A stretch of 16,052 nucleotides of DNA from Chlorobiota bacterium (lineage in GTDB: Bacteria > Bacteroidota > Bacteroidia > Bacteroidales > JAADJA01): contig JAUVIX010000033.1 in the NCBI GenBank assembly GCA_030592565.1, positions 1 to 16,052 of the forward strand, given 5' to 3'. The position numbers and the translations under genes are program-made. The notes beneath the pieces are model-generated. The model worked only from the letters and a program-made list of their open reading frames with translations. It did not search any database and was not told where the DNA came from. Shown in pieces: positions 1 to 8,140 of the stretch (its first letter is position 1; each line of letters starts with the position of its first letter).

Positions 1-87
1 AATACGAAACCTGTTTTGAGTATTCCAACAATTATAAAACATTCCCTATTTTTTTTTGTTAATAAACAAACAACTGAAAAATAGATA

Positions 88-95
88 TACTTTTG
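88..95 (+). promoter_or_regulatory. Bacteroidota -7 promoter box of ccsBA
   Basis: TACTTTTG matches the Bacteroidota housekeeping sigma -7 consensus TAnnTTTG and lies 28 bases before the ATG at 124. No convincing -33 TTTG is seen at the usual distance; the nearest TTTG (55-58) is too far upstream. The first 80 bases of the window show no gene. Confidence 0.55.
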
Positions 96-123
96 CGGTT
101 TATTAAAATTTAACACTGAAATA

Positions 124-3100
124 ATGAAGAAGATCAACAATATACTTTTCTCGATGCAACTGACAGGAACCCTGCTACTGCTGTTTGCAATCTCAACCGG
201 GTATGCTACTTTTATTGAAAACGACTTTGGCGCTGAAACATCTAAAGCCATTGTCTATAACGCAACTTGGTTTAATTTAATGTTGCTGTTACTTGCTGGA
301 AATCTTGTGGGCAGCATCATAAAACACAAAATGTATAAAAAAGAAAAATGGGCAGTTTTTCTTTTTCATATTGGGTTTCTTATTATTTTCATCGGCGCGG
401 CAATTACAAGATATATCGGATTTGAGGGAATGATGCCTATTAGAGAAGGAGCCATAGCCAATGAAATGACTTCAGACAAAAGTTATGTTAAGATATTTGC
501 TGAATACAATGGCGAACATTATGAGAACAGTACACATGTCTTAGCAACTCCGGTTTCAGTAAAAAAGGTGAGTGACAATTTCAATATTGATGATAAGAGA
601 ATAAATATAGAGGTTATTGATTATCTTACAAATGTAGCTGAAACATGGGCAAATGAACCAGGAGGAAAAAAGATGCTTTGGATAGTGGCATCGGACAAAA
701 ATCACGGCAGAGATGATTTACACTTAACAGAGAATGAAAATCTTATATTCGGTGGAAAATCCTTTAGCCTTAACTCGACTGTTAGTGAGGCTAGCATAAA
801 AATATTTGCAGGAGAGGACGGACTTGGCTTCATAGCACGCGATTCTGTAGAATATATGGATATGGCTTCAGGAAATACAATAAAACTTGCACCGGACACA
901 ATGCATGTTTTAAATCAAAGAGCCTTATACAAAACAGGTAGTTTGAGTTTTGTTGCAAAACAATACTACGAAAGTGCAGTTAAAAAGCTTGTCAGTACAG
1001 AAAGAGAGAAAGGAATGGCTTCGTTTGATGCTTTTGTTGCAACAATTACTGTTAATGATATGACTGCTGATCTGGAGGTTTTCGGGGGAAAAGGATTTAC
1101 AAGTAAACCCAGCGAAATTGATTTAAACGAAGTAAATATTAAACTTCATTACGGACCCAAAATAATTAAGCTCCCCTTCTCAATTAAATTAAATGACTTT
1201 GAGCTTGAACGTTATCCGGGTTCAAACAGCCACTCATCCTATGCAAGTGAGGTAACAATTATTGATAACGAAAACAATATTGAGTTGCCATACAGAATCT
1301 ATATGAATCACGTGTTAAGTTACCAGGGATATCGGTTTTTCCAGTCATCCTACGATCAGGATGAGAAAGGCACAGTACTTTCAGTCAATCATGACAAGTG
1401 GGGTACAGGTGTTACATATTTTGGTTATTTTTTAATGACTCTCGGAATGTTTGCAGCCCTGTTTACCAGGCACAGCCGGTTTCAGCATCTGGCACGTATG
1501 TCATCAAAATTGCATTACTCACGAAAATCTACGGTTATTGCATTGATAATTGGCTTATCAACCCTCTTTAGCACTAGCGCCTCTGCTTCTGTCAAAACTG
1601 GAAATAATTTGCCGGAAATAAAAAAAGAACAAGCTGAGGAGTTTGGAACATTGCTCATTCAGGAGAAGGGCGGCAGAATCAAACCTATAGGTTCTCTTGC
1701 TTCTGAGGTTCTAAGGAAAATTTCAAAGAAAAATTCATATAAAGGGCAGTCACCCGAACAGGTTTTTCTTGGAATATTGACTTATCCCCAAATCTGGCAA
1801 ACCGAGCCAATAATAAAAGTTAATCATCCTGAATTACAGAAAATCCTGGGGCTTAGCGGCAAATATGCCTCCTTCAACCAGATAATTGATGTTCATTCGC
1901 AAAACTCATATCTCATACGCGATTATGTAGAAGCAGCATATTCGAAGAAGCCATCGAGTCAAAGTAAATTTGATAAGGAGGTAATGAAAGTAGATGAGCG
2001 TATAAATATATTCTATATGATCTATTCTGGAACATTTCTCCGCATATTCCCTTCCCCAAATGATGAAAATAATAAATGGGTAACTTCAAATGAGTCAAAG
2101 GAATATTTCACAGGTGATGAAGAGGTTTTCGTCAAAGGGATACTAACTATGTATTATGCTGAGGTACGAAAAGCGGTAGAATCTAACGACTGGTCAACAG
2201 CAAATCAATATCTTGAGCATATAAAAACATTTCAGAAAGATAATGGGAGTGAGATAATTCCGTCAGAATCAAAAGTTAAGCTGGAGATTGCTTATAACAA
2301 ATTTAATATTTTCAAACGCTTATCAGGTTATTATGGCATTGTTGCGTTTATACTGCTTATCTTCTACTTTATCACTTTATTAAATCCAAAGACAAAACTT
2401 GACAAAGCAATTAAAATTGGTTCATACGCAGTGATATTCTTATTTGTAGTACATACTTTCGGACTTGTTATCCGATGGTACATATCAGGGCATGCACCCT
2501 GGAGCGACGGCTACGAGTCGATGATATATATTGGCTGGGCAACAGTTTTGGCTGGATTGATATTTATGAAAAAGTCTGAGATAACACTTGCTATTACTGC
2601 TCTTTTGGCTTCCATAATACTTATGGTTGCAGGACTAAGCTGGATGGATCCTGAAATAACCAACCTTGTTCCTGTTCTGAAATCATACTGGTTAGTTATA
2701 CATGTTGCGATCATAACTGCGAGTTATGGTTTTCTTGCACTGGGGGCTCTACTCGGGTTCTTTAATCTTATTTTAATCAATCTGAAAACGGGAAAAAATC
2801 ATCAGCGTCTTAGCCTGACAATCACAGAGCTTTCATATATTATTGAGATGACATTGATAATTGGTTTGTATATGCTGACTATCGGGACATTCCTTGGAGG
2901 TGTATGGGCTAATGAATCGTGGGGGCGTTACTGGGGCTGGGATCCAAAAGAGACCTGGGCACTTGTAACCATACTTGTTTATGCATTTGTTATCCATATG
3001 AGATTTATACCCGGATTCAAAGGCCATTTTGTGCTCAGCTTTGGTGCGCTTATAAGCTTCGGTTCTGTTTTGATGACATACTTTGGAGTGAATTATTATC

Positions 3101-3246
3101 TTTCGGGATTACACTCTTATGCAAAAGGTGACCCTGTCCCGATTCCTGCATTTGTTTATTATATGCTAATTGTGATTGCTGTTGTAAGCGTGATGGCATA
3201 TATTACAGATAGGAAGTTTAAGAAGGCGGGTGCTAAGGAGAGATGA
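124..3246 (+). CDS. ccsBA: Cytochrome c biogenesis protein CcsBA (ResB-CcsA/ResC fusion)
   Basis: This is the system II cytochrome c synthase: it moves haem across the inner membrane and attaches it to CxxCH motifs of apocytochromes. At 1040 residues it has the fused length. The N-terminal half is ResB-like, with membrane segments near residues 12-30, 48-66 and 77-97, a long periplasmic region, and another membrane segment near 430. The C-terminal half is CcsA-like, with a run of membrane helices from about 735. The tryptophan-rich WWD haem-binding motif is at residues 928-940 (W928, W933, W937, W939, D940). By analogy with characterised CcsBA proteins, H82 and H958 are the likely membrane haem ligands, and H790 (in GHAPWSDGYES) and H997 (in GLHSYA) the periplasmic ones. 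The ATG follows a -7 box. The gene stands alone; no thioredoxin partner or cytochrome is nearby. It implies a c-type cytochrome respiratory chain. Identification is secure. Confidence 0.95.
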   Translation: MKKINNILFSMQLTGTLLLLFAISTGYATFIENDFGAETSKAIVYNATWFNLMLLLLAGNLVGSIIKHKMYKKEKWAVFLFHIGFLIIFIGAAITRYIGFEGMMPIREGAIANEMTSDKSYVKIFAEYNGEHYENSTHVLATPVSVKKVSDNFNIDDKRINIEVIDYLTNVAETWANEPGGKKMLWIVASDKNHGRDDLHLTENENLIFGGKSFSLNSTVSEASIKIFAGEDGLGFIARDSVEYMDMASGNTIKLAPDTMHVLNQRALYKTGSLSFVAKQYYESAVKKLVSTEREKGMASFDAFVATITVNDMTADLEVFGGKGFTSKPSEIDLNEVNIKLHYGPKIIKLPFSIKLNDFELERYPGSNSHSSYASEVTIIDNENNIELPYRIYMNHVLSYQGYRFFQSSYDQDEKGTVLSVNHDKWGTGVTYFGYFLMTLGMFAALFTRHSRFQHLARMSSKLHYSRKSTVIALIIGLSTLFSTSASASVKTGNNLPEIKKEQAEEFGTLLIQEKGGRIKPIGSLASEVLRKISKKNSYKGQSPEQVFLGILTYPQIWQTEPIIKVNHPELQKILGLSGKYASFNQIIDVHSQNSYLIRDYVEAAYSKKPSSQSKFDKEVMKVDERINIFYMIYSGTFLRIFPSPNDENNKWVTSNESKEYFTGDEEVFVKGILTMYYAEVRKAVESNDWSTANQYLEHIKTFQKDNGSEIIPSESKVKLEIAYNKFNIFKRLSGYYGIVAFILLIFYFITLLNPKTKLDKAIKIGSYAVIFLFVVHTFGLVIRWYISGHAPWSDGYESMIYIGWATVLAGLIFMKKSEITLAITALLASIILMVAGLSWMDPEITNLVPVLKSYWLVIHVAIITASYGFLALGALLGFFNLILINLKTGKNHQRLSLTITELSYIIEMTLIIGLYMLTIGTFLGGVWANESWGRYWGWDPKETWALVTILVYAFVIHMRFIPGFKGHFVLSFGALISFGSVLMTYFGVNYYLSGLHSYAKGDPVPIPAFVYYMLIVIAVVSVMAYITDRKFKKAGAKER

Positions 3247-3318
3247 TTTGAGCATTGAGTGATAGAACACCCATCCCAGTCTAAAGTTATGAAAGGCAGA
3301 CGAATCCTAACATAACAA

Positions 3319-3394
3319 GTTCCGGATTAACAGCCACACAAGGCTTGCGTTAAAATCCGGAACAGCTCAGATGAAAATTTCTTTGTGAAATTTT
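3319..3394. repeat. Structured intergenic element with two adjacent hairpins
   Basis: The 239-base gap between ccsBA and the convergent lipoprotein gene holds two stem-loops. The first pairs GTTCCGGATT (3319-3328) with AATCCGGAAC (3354-3363); inside it AAC/GTT and AGCC/GGCT (3332-3335 with 3342-3345) can also pair. The second pairs AAAATTTC (3374-3381) with GAAATTTT (3387-3394) around a 5-base loop. Neither is followed by a clean T run, so a simple terminator is not obvious, although the position between convergent genes fits transcription termination. Downstream, 3425-3437 and 3464-3477 carry short degenerate direct repeats (GACATT twice; GGATATT then GGATTTT). It could be a dispersed palindromic repeat, but that cannot be tested from one copy. 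Confidence 0.5.
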
Positions 3395-3485
3395 GTGTTT
3401 TCGTTGCAATAGCGCAGGATTTTAGACATTGGACATTAATTAATTGGTATTTATTTGCTTTTTGGATATTGGATTTTGGTTTTCT

Positions 3486-4508
3486 CTAATACCTGGCATG
3501 GTCAAACTTCATCCAATAAATATTTCCAAGACCGTTAGTGATCTCATCGGCAAGGTTGATAATAGTTCTAAATTTTCTGGGGTATTGCGAATTCAGGTTT
3601 GGATTTGATTTATTGGTAGTAAAAAACAGATATTTACCATCAAATGTTACAAACGGACAATAGTCAAGTTCTTCGGAATTTATGCCTTTTCCCATATTTT
3701 TTGCCTCCGACCAGACCGTATCACTTATTTTTTGCGAAAGATAAAGGTCGCCACCTCCAAAATCATCATCGCGACTATAAGAGGAAAAGATAAGATAGCT
3801 TTCATCAGGGGCAATATATGCGTTGAAGTCGGCAAACTGAGAGTTTACTGAATTACCTGCATTCACCGGTTCAGAGTAATTTCCTTCAACAATATCCGAA
3901 AAATAAATATCCTCACCCCCAAAAGAATCCAGCCGCTGTGCTGTAAAAAACAGTTTACCGGAATTGGTCACCGAGGGATAAAACTCATCATTCTCCGTAT
4001 TGACTGGTTCTCCAACATTAACAGGATATGTCCAACCATTATCTCCTTTTTCGACATACCATATATTGTAATCAGCAGGCTTACCATTCTTTTCGTTTGG
4101 ACGATCGGAAACAAAAAACAGTTTCTTACCATCAGGAGAAAAAGAAGGCTCCATATCATTATAAGCTCCGGAAAAATATGCGACTTCAGGCTCAGACCAA
4201 AAAGCACCATCAAAGCGCAAATAAAGGATTACTTTTAATTTGTTGGCAGGCAATACCATTGAGTAATAAATTTCAGATCCATAAGGCGAAATGGTTATAT
4301 CCCGCTCATTGCGCCGTGTTGAGATTATTCCTGGAAGAAATAGTTCCGGGATTTTTCCGGGTGGAGTCTGCCCGAAGTAATGCCAGTCATGACTTTGAGT
4401 TATTATTGTATTTTTTTTTGTACTACCTTGGCACGAAAAGAAAACTATAGCCATTAAAAGAAACAATAGTAAAAAAATATTTTGACGGTTTATAAACATT
4501 TTGGACAT
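3486..4508 (-). CDS. PD40 (WD40-like) beta-propeller lipoprotein
   Basis: This is a predicted cell-envelope lipoprotein of about 340 residues. The first 20 residues are a hydrophobic signal ending in FFSC, so C26 is the likely lipidated cysteine. The rest carries PD40/TolB-type propeller repeats recognisable by phrases such as PSFSPDGKKLFFVSDR, PSVTNSGKLFFTAQR, AYIAPDESYLIFSS and PFVTFDGKYLFFTTN. Such propellers usually bind proteins or glycans; in Bacteroidota they also occur fused to OmpA domains, which is not the case here. The frame stays open upstream to 4544, but that ATG lies above a good -7 box (4522-4529), so the ATG at 4508 is preferred; the ATG at 4499 is another option. The gene is convergent with ccsBA and divergent from the UbiA-like gene. 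Its exact ligand cannot be told. Confidence 0.85.
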   Translation of the reverse strand: MSKMFINRQNIFLLLFLLMAIVFFSCQGSTKKNTIITQSHDWHYFGQTPPGKIPELFLPGIISTRRNERDITISPYGSEIYYSMVLPANKLKVILYLRFDGAFWSEPEVAYFSGAYNDMEPSFSPDGKKLFFVSDRPNEKNGKPADYNIWYVEKGDNGWTYPVNVGEPVNTENDEFYPSVTNSGKLFFTAQRLDSFGGEDIYFSDIVEGNYSEPVNAGNSVNSQFADFNAYIAPDESYLIFSSYSRDDDFGGGDLYLSQKISDTVWSEAKNMGKGINSEELDYCPFVTFDGKYLFFTTNKSNPNLNSQYPRKFRTIINLADEITNGLGNIYWMKFDHARY

Positions 4509-4521
4509 TTTATTAATTTTA

Positions 4522-4529
4522 CAAAGGTA
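4522..4529 (-). promoter_or_regulatory. -7 promoter box of the PD40 lipoprotein gene
   Basis: On the minus strand the sequence is TACCTTTG, a full match to TAnnTTTG, 13 bases before the ATG at 4508. A TTTTG about 16 bases further upstream could be the -33 element; it lies inside the coding region of the divergent UbiA-like gene. This box rules against the longer start at 4544. Confidence 0.6.
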
Positions 4530-4530
4530 A

Positions 4531-5415
4531 ATGAAATTATCCATTCAAAATAAAAGCAAACAAGACATTTTTAATATCCATTGGTGGCAAATATTCAACA
4601 TCCTTTCTATTGATGTTGTGATAGGAGCTTTGGCAGGAGGAGTAATGGCTGTTAAGCTACTACATGTAAATCCGGGAATTGTCTGGTGGATTGTCCTGCC
4701 CCTTTCTGTCTGGATAGTCTATACCCTCGACCATCTTATCGACGGAGTCAAATTAAAAGACAACTCACATCCTGTCAGACACTTCTTTCATTATTATTAT
4801 GTGAAACAAATCATTATAGCTATTCTTATTTTATCAATTGCCAATATAATTTTGATTCTTTTTTTTCTCGAAAATAAAATTATTGAGTTCGGGCTTATTG
4901 CTGGAATGGCTACACTTCTTTACCTATTTATCGTCTATTTTTCAGGAAAGAAAAAAAGCTATCTCCTTCAAAAGGAGTTTTTTGTCGCGCTAATTTACAC
5001 AATCGGGATTTGGGGTGGGCCTGTCGCACTTACTTCTTATAACATTATTATGCCGGAAATTCTCATTATAGCAAGTTTTTTTCTGACGGTTTTCGCAGCA
5101 ATATTGATTTTTTCCGTTTTTGAGGTCAAACACGACAGATTTGACAATCACAATACATTTGCTGTCAATTTCGGAATATACAAAACTGCAAATCTCATAT
5201 ATTTTCTTATGGCTGCCGTTTTCATTATTTGCATCGGAATAATTGTAATTGCATCAAATCCTCTTTATGCAATGGCATCTAAAGTTATGATGATAATGTC
5301 TCTACTGTTACTAATTATATTAAACTCAGCCGAGCATTTGAAGCGAAATAATATTTACAAAAGTATTATTGAAATGATTTTTTGGATTCCGGGATTATTT
5401 TTGATATTAAATTGA
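4531..5415 (+). CDS. UbiA-like prenyltransferase family membrane protein
   Basis: This 294-residue integral membrane protein has about eight or nine hydrophobic segments and the two acidic loops typical of the UbiA superfamily. The first is YTLDHLIDGVKLKD (residues 64-77, with D67, D71 and D77); the second is EVKHDRFDN (residues 198-206, with D202 and D205). In UbiA enzymes these loops bind magnesium and the prenyl diphosphate while an aromatic or other acceptor is prenylated. Both motifs differ from the classical NDxxDxxxD form, so substrate and even activity are uncertain; it belongs with the poorly characterised Bacteroidota UbiA-like proteins rather than with MenA or UbiA proper. The ATG at 4531 is only 22 bases from the divergent lipoprotein start, so its promoter must lie within that gene's 5' end. 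A later start at 4645 would remove the first helix and is unlikely. Confidence 0.72.
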   Translation: MKLSIQNKSKQDIFNIHWWQIFNILSIDVVIGALAGGVMAVKLLHVNPGIVWWIVLPLSVWIVYTLDHLIDGVKLKDNSHPVRHFFHYYYVKQIIIAILILSIANIILILFFLENKIIEFGLIAGMATLLYLFIVYFSGKKKSYLLQKEFFVALIYTIGIWGGPVALTSYNIIMPEILIIASFFLTVFAAILIFSVFEVKHDRFDNHNTFAVNFGIYKTANLIYFLMAAVFIICIGIIVIASNPLYAMASKVMMIMSLLLLIILNSAEHLKRNNIYKSIIEMIFWIPGLFLILN

Positions 5416-5472
5416 AGAAAGACCTCTAATTTCTTTAGTATTCTTAATATTACCTTTCCAATTATTGGTTAA

Positions 5473-5501
5473 TTGCATAACTCAATTATTTCATATCTTT
5501 G
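5473..5501 (+). promoter_or_regulatory. Promoter of the FISUMP gene (TTG-N18-TATCTTTG)
   Basis: TTG at 5473-5475 and TATCTTTG at 5494-5501 match the Bacteroidota -33/-7 pattern with an 18-base spacer. The box ends 15 bases before the ATG at 5517. It overlaps the upstream TTG codon at 5499, which therefore cannot be the translation start. Confidence 0.65.
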
Positions 5502-5516
5502 CTAAAAACCGGAAAA

Positions 5517-6050
5517 ATGAATCTAACAACATCAAATCTATTGTTACTATTTTCAATGTTTCTGTTTTTAAATATTCAGGCACAGGATATCCTAACAGTA
5601 GTAATTGGTAATCAGGTATGGATGACGAAAAATATTGACACCATCATTGATAATAGCTATTGCTTTGATATGGACACATTAGATTGCACCGATTATGGGA
5701 GGCTATATCCCTGGGAAACAGCTTTTAAAGTTTGTCCCGCAGGGTTTCATCTGCCATCTGATGAAGAATGGACAGAGCTAACGGTTTTTCTGGGAGGCTT
5801 AAACATAGCCGGTCGCAAATTACTAATTGGTGGCTCTTCAGGATTCGATGCGCCATTAGCTGGAAATTATAAAACAAACGTTGATATTTTAAGCTACCTG
5901 AACAAAAATGCATACTTCTGGACATCCACAACTTTCAATGCAAATGTTGCCTGGTTAAGACAAATGAGCAAAAACCAAACAAATATAAACAGGACGACAG
6001 CGGATAAGGAGTATTGTTTTAGTGTTAGATGTATAAAAGATAAACCCTAG
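5517..6050 (+). CDS. Secreted FISUMP-domain protein
   Basis: This 177-residue protein has an N-terminal signal peptide (about residues 1-23, ending NIQAQ) and a Fibrobacter succinogenes major paralogous (FISUMP) domain. The hallmarks are GNQVWMTKNI (31-40), GRLYPWETAF (61-70), VCPAGFHLPSDEEW (72-85) and the closing YCFSVRCIKD (166-175). FISUMP proteins are exported and common in Bacteroidota and Fibrobacteres, often as surface proteins or lipoproteins; their molecular role is not well defined. There is no lipobox cysteine and no T9SS sorting domain, so it may be periplasmic or outer-membrane-associated. The frame opens at a TTG at 5499, but that codon is inside the -7 box, so the ATG at 5517 is chosen. 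Its TAG stop overlaps the stop of the convergent DUF2141 gene. Confidence 0.85.
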   Translation: MNLTTSNLLLLFSMFLFLNIQAQDILTVVIGNQVWMTKNIDTIIDNSYCFDMDTLDCTDYGRLYPWETAFKVCPAGFHLPSDEEWTELTVFLGGLNIAGRKLLIGGSSGFDAPLAGNYKTNVDILSYLNKNAYFWTSTTFNANVAWLRQMSKNQTNINRTTADKEYCFSVRCIKDKP

Positions 6051-6460
6051 TTTATAACCTTTGAAACCATAATAACAGAATCACATTCCAAGGTAAAACT
6101 ACAATCGTCAAAGTCAGGTGCTGACAAAACCGGTTTAAAATTTTTTGAAAAACAATACCCTTCTTTCGGAATACCAAAAAAATTTTTATCAATCTTTCCA
6201 CTTCTATTTTCGTCGTGAAACATTGCCATGGCATAATCACCGTATGAAATATCTTCAAACCTCACTGTTACAGTCGTTCCGGGTATAGAATCGACAACTA
6301 TTACCAGGTATTCTTTGTCAACTTCAGGAAAATCCTCGGCATTATTATAGAGACTAATAAATAACTGTCCATCAGTATTTCTTAATCCATTAACCTCAAT
6401 AACAACCGTCCCTGTATTCATCAAAAAAAGAAAGAAGAAAACGAAAATATTAACTATCAT
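6047..6460 (-). CDS. DUF2141 family secreted protein
   Basis: This 137-residue protein starts with a short hydrophobic signal (about residues 1-15) and then matches the DUF2141 family, which is small, exported and widespread in Bacteroidota and Proteobacteria. The diagnostic part is the run YAMAMFHDENRSGKID (81-96) followed by FFGIPKEGYCFSKN (99-112). The D-x-N-x-x-G-x-x-D spacing resembles a calcium-binding loop, but binding is not established for the family. Its function is unknown. It converges on the FISUMP gene with the two stop codons sharing the palindrome CTAG at 6047-6050, and it is divergent from the glycosyltransferase gene. Confidence 0.85.
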   Translation of the reverse strand: MIVNIFVFFFLFLMNTGTVVIEVNGLRNTDGQLFISLYNNAEDFPEVDKEYLVIVVDSIPGTTVTVRFEDISYGDYAMAMFHDENRSGKIDKNFFGIPKEGYCFSKNFKPVLSAPDFDDCSFTLECDSVIMVSKVIN

Positions 6461-6498
6461 TGCAATTTATTATGTGTTCGATTATAACTATGAAAACA

Positions 6499-6506
6499 CA
6501 AAAATA
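6499..6506 (-). promoter_or_regulatory. -7 promoter box of the DUF2141 gene
   Basis: On the minus strand the sequence is TATTTTTG, matching TAnnTTTG, 38 bases before the ATG at 6460. It lies back to back with the plus-strand box at 6520-6527, leaving 13 bases between them. No clear -33 TTTG is seen. Confidence 0.5.
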
Positions 6507-6519
6507 GTAAAAAAAAAGA

Positions 6520-6527
6520 TATTTTTG
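6520..6527 (+). promoter_or_regulatory. -7 promoter box of the glycosyltransferase gene
   Basis: TATTTTTG matches TAnnTTTG and ends 37 bases before the ATG at 6565. Upstream there is an A-rich tract rather than a recognisable -33 TTTG. It forms a compact divergent promoter pair with the minus-strand box at 6499-6506. Confidence 0.5.
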
Positions 6528-6564
6528 CATTCCGGTTTTATGCTGTCGTTAATTTTAAAAAAGA

Positions 6565-8100
6565 ATGATCATTACCAAAAGCTTTGAGAAGACAACAAAC
6601 ATTTTGATGAAGCATCAAAATATGTTGTTTTTATTAATCTTAATGGTAGTATATTACATTCTGGGATATTATCAAATACTTTTTCTGCGGCCCGAGGGTA
6701 TTCACTTCATAAGACAAACAGACAGTCTCTCTTTTGTGGCAAATTATTATAAGAACGGAATGAGTTTTTTTCAACCGCAAGTATTCAATTTGCAAAGTAT
6801 TGACGGAAAAGCCGCCTGTGAGTTTCCTTTTCTTTACTATTTAACAGCAATGTTTTATAAGATCTTTGGAGAGCATGAATTTATTCTGCGTTTCATAACA
6901 GTTTTAATTGTATCCTTGGGACTCTTGTCTCTTTTTAAATTTCTGAGCAAACTGTTAAACGATGTTGCTTATGCTTTAATATTAACCTTTTTGTTTCTAT
7001 CTTCAACAGTTCTATTGTATTACACAAATAATTTCCTTCCTGATGCAAGTGCCTTCGGGCTTACTCTTATCGGGTGGTACTATTTTTTCCGGTTTCTTCA
7101 AGACAGGAGCACCAACAAACTATTGATATTAAGCTTTTTAATTTTCACTCTAAGCTCTTTATTAAAAGTAACTTACTTTTTATACCCGGTATCTGCTATT
7201 CTGACACTATTTGTTTTTGACTTCTACAACAAAGCAGAAATGAAGCAAATCATAAAAGACAATATTTCACCTATAATATTTTTCTTATTTTCCCTCGCAC
7301 TAATTATAAGCTGGAACATTTATGCAATACACTATAATAAGGAAAATAAAGACCTTTATTTTTTAGTCTCTTCTCAGCCAATATGGAGTATGAGTAAAGA
7401 GCAGATTTATGAAACGTGGAGTTATATTACCGGGTATTGGTATTCAAGATACTATTCAATTGACACGTTTCATTTTTTCTTTGCAATTATTATAGCCGGA
7501 TTTTTTGTTGTTAAAAAGTCAAATATACTAGTATTCATTACAACTGTTTTTGTAACTATTGGGAGTTTAATCTATTTTCTGCTTTTTTTTGCCCAATTTA
7601 AGTACCATGATTACTATTTCATTACACTTATTCCTGCATTAATATTTATAGTTACAAATTCATTTATAGCGCTAAAAAACAAATTCCCAAAAGTATTTGG
7701 TAATTATATTACAAAAGCATTAGTACTGGTAATGTGCATTATAAGTTTGAATTATGCAAGAATGAAACTGCAGGAAAGATACGATGGGAGACCGGATGAA
7801 TTTTCAAAAATTGGTTTTCTTCTTTCCGACATCAGTCAAAAAACAGATTCAATAGGGATAGCTAAAAACTCTACATTTATCATTTTTACAGACCAAACTC
7901 CAAACGGAGGTTTATACTTTATAAACCGTTCAGGTTGGAATATCCCTGACAATTCCGAAAATAGTTTAAAAAAACTTGAAAGATGCATCCAACTTGGCGC
8001 TGATTATTTGTTATGCACCGAAAATTCAAATATTTTATTCGAAAACAATTATGAAAAAGTTTTTAAGAACGACAAAATCACCATTTTTAAAATCAGATAA
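6565..8100 (+). CDS. GT-C type membrane glycosyltransferase (GT39/ArnT-like)
   Basis: This 511-residue protein has roughly ten to twelve membrane segments and the layout of polyprenyl-phosphate-sugar-dependent GT-C glycosyltransferases. After the first helix (about residues 19-40) comes an extracytoplasmic loop containing RPEGIHFIRQTDS, where D53 sits where the catalytic acid of this superfamily is found, then CEFPFLYYLTAMFYKIFGE, where E86 may correspond to the second conserved acid. The C-terminal 110 residues form a soluble periplasmic part. Such enzymes usually transfer a sugar from a polyprenyl-phosphate donor to lipid A, a glycan or a protein; the acceptor here cannot be told. The ATG at 6565 follows a -7 box at a good distance; M15 (6607) is a possible alternative. 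There are no other glycan genes alongside it, so it appears to be a stand-alone unit. Confidence 0.75.
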   Translation: MIITKSFEKTTNILMKHQNMLFLLILMVVYYILGYYQILFLRPEGIHFIRQTDSLSFVANYYKNGMSFFQPQVFNLQSIDGKAACEFPFLYYLTAMFYKIFGEHEFILRFITVLIVSLGLLSLFKFLSKLLNDVAYALILTFLFLSSTVLLYYTNNFLPDASAFGLTLIGWYYFFRFLQDRSTNKLLILSFLIFTLSSLLKVTYFLYPVSAILTLFVFDFYNKAEMKQIIKDNISPIIFFLFSLALIISWNIYAIHYNKENKDLYFLVSSQPIWSMSKEQIYETWSYITGYWYSRYYSIDTFHFFFAIIIAGFFVVKKSNILVFITTVFVTIGSLIYFLLFFAQFKYHDYYFITLIPALIFIVTNSFIALKNKFPKVFGNYITKALVLVMCIISLNYARMKLQERYDGRPDEFSKIGFLLSDISQKTDSIGIAKNSTFIIFTDQTPNGGLYFINRSGWNIPDNSENSLKKLERCIQLGADYLLCTENSNILFENNYEKVFKNDKITIFKIR

Positions 8101-8108
8101 AGAATAAA

Positions 8109-8140
8109 AAGTTATTACAAATAATATTTTGTAATAACTT
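8109..8140. promoter_or_regulatory. Perfect 12-bp inverted repeat abutting the dxs promoter
   Basis: AAGTTATTACAA (8109-8120) and TTGTAATAACTT (8129-8140) are perfect inverted arms around an 8-base spacer, with one further A-T pair possible. The repeat starts 8 bases after the glycosyltransferase stop, and its last base is the first base of the dxs -7 box. It could be an operator for dxs or an AT-rich terminator for the upstream gene; no long T run follows it. Confidence 0.5.

Noticed and set aside
4028..4450. 140-codon plus-strand frame opposite the PD40 lipoprotein
   Set aside because: It lies wholly antisense to a well-supported gene, has no promoter or recognisable domain, and reads like a shadow frame.
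4509..4544. Longer N terminus for the PD40 lipoprotein from the ATG at 4544
   Set aside because: It would place the start upstream of the -7 box at 4522-4529 and would put extra residues before a complete signal sequence.
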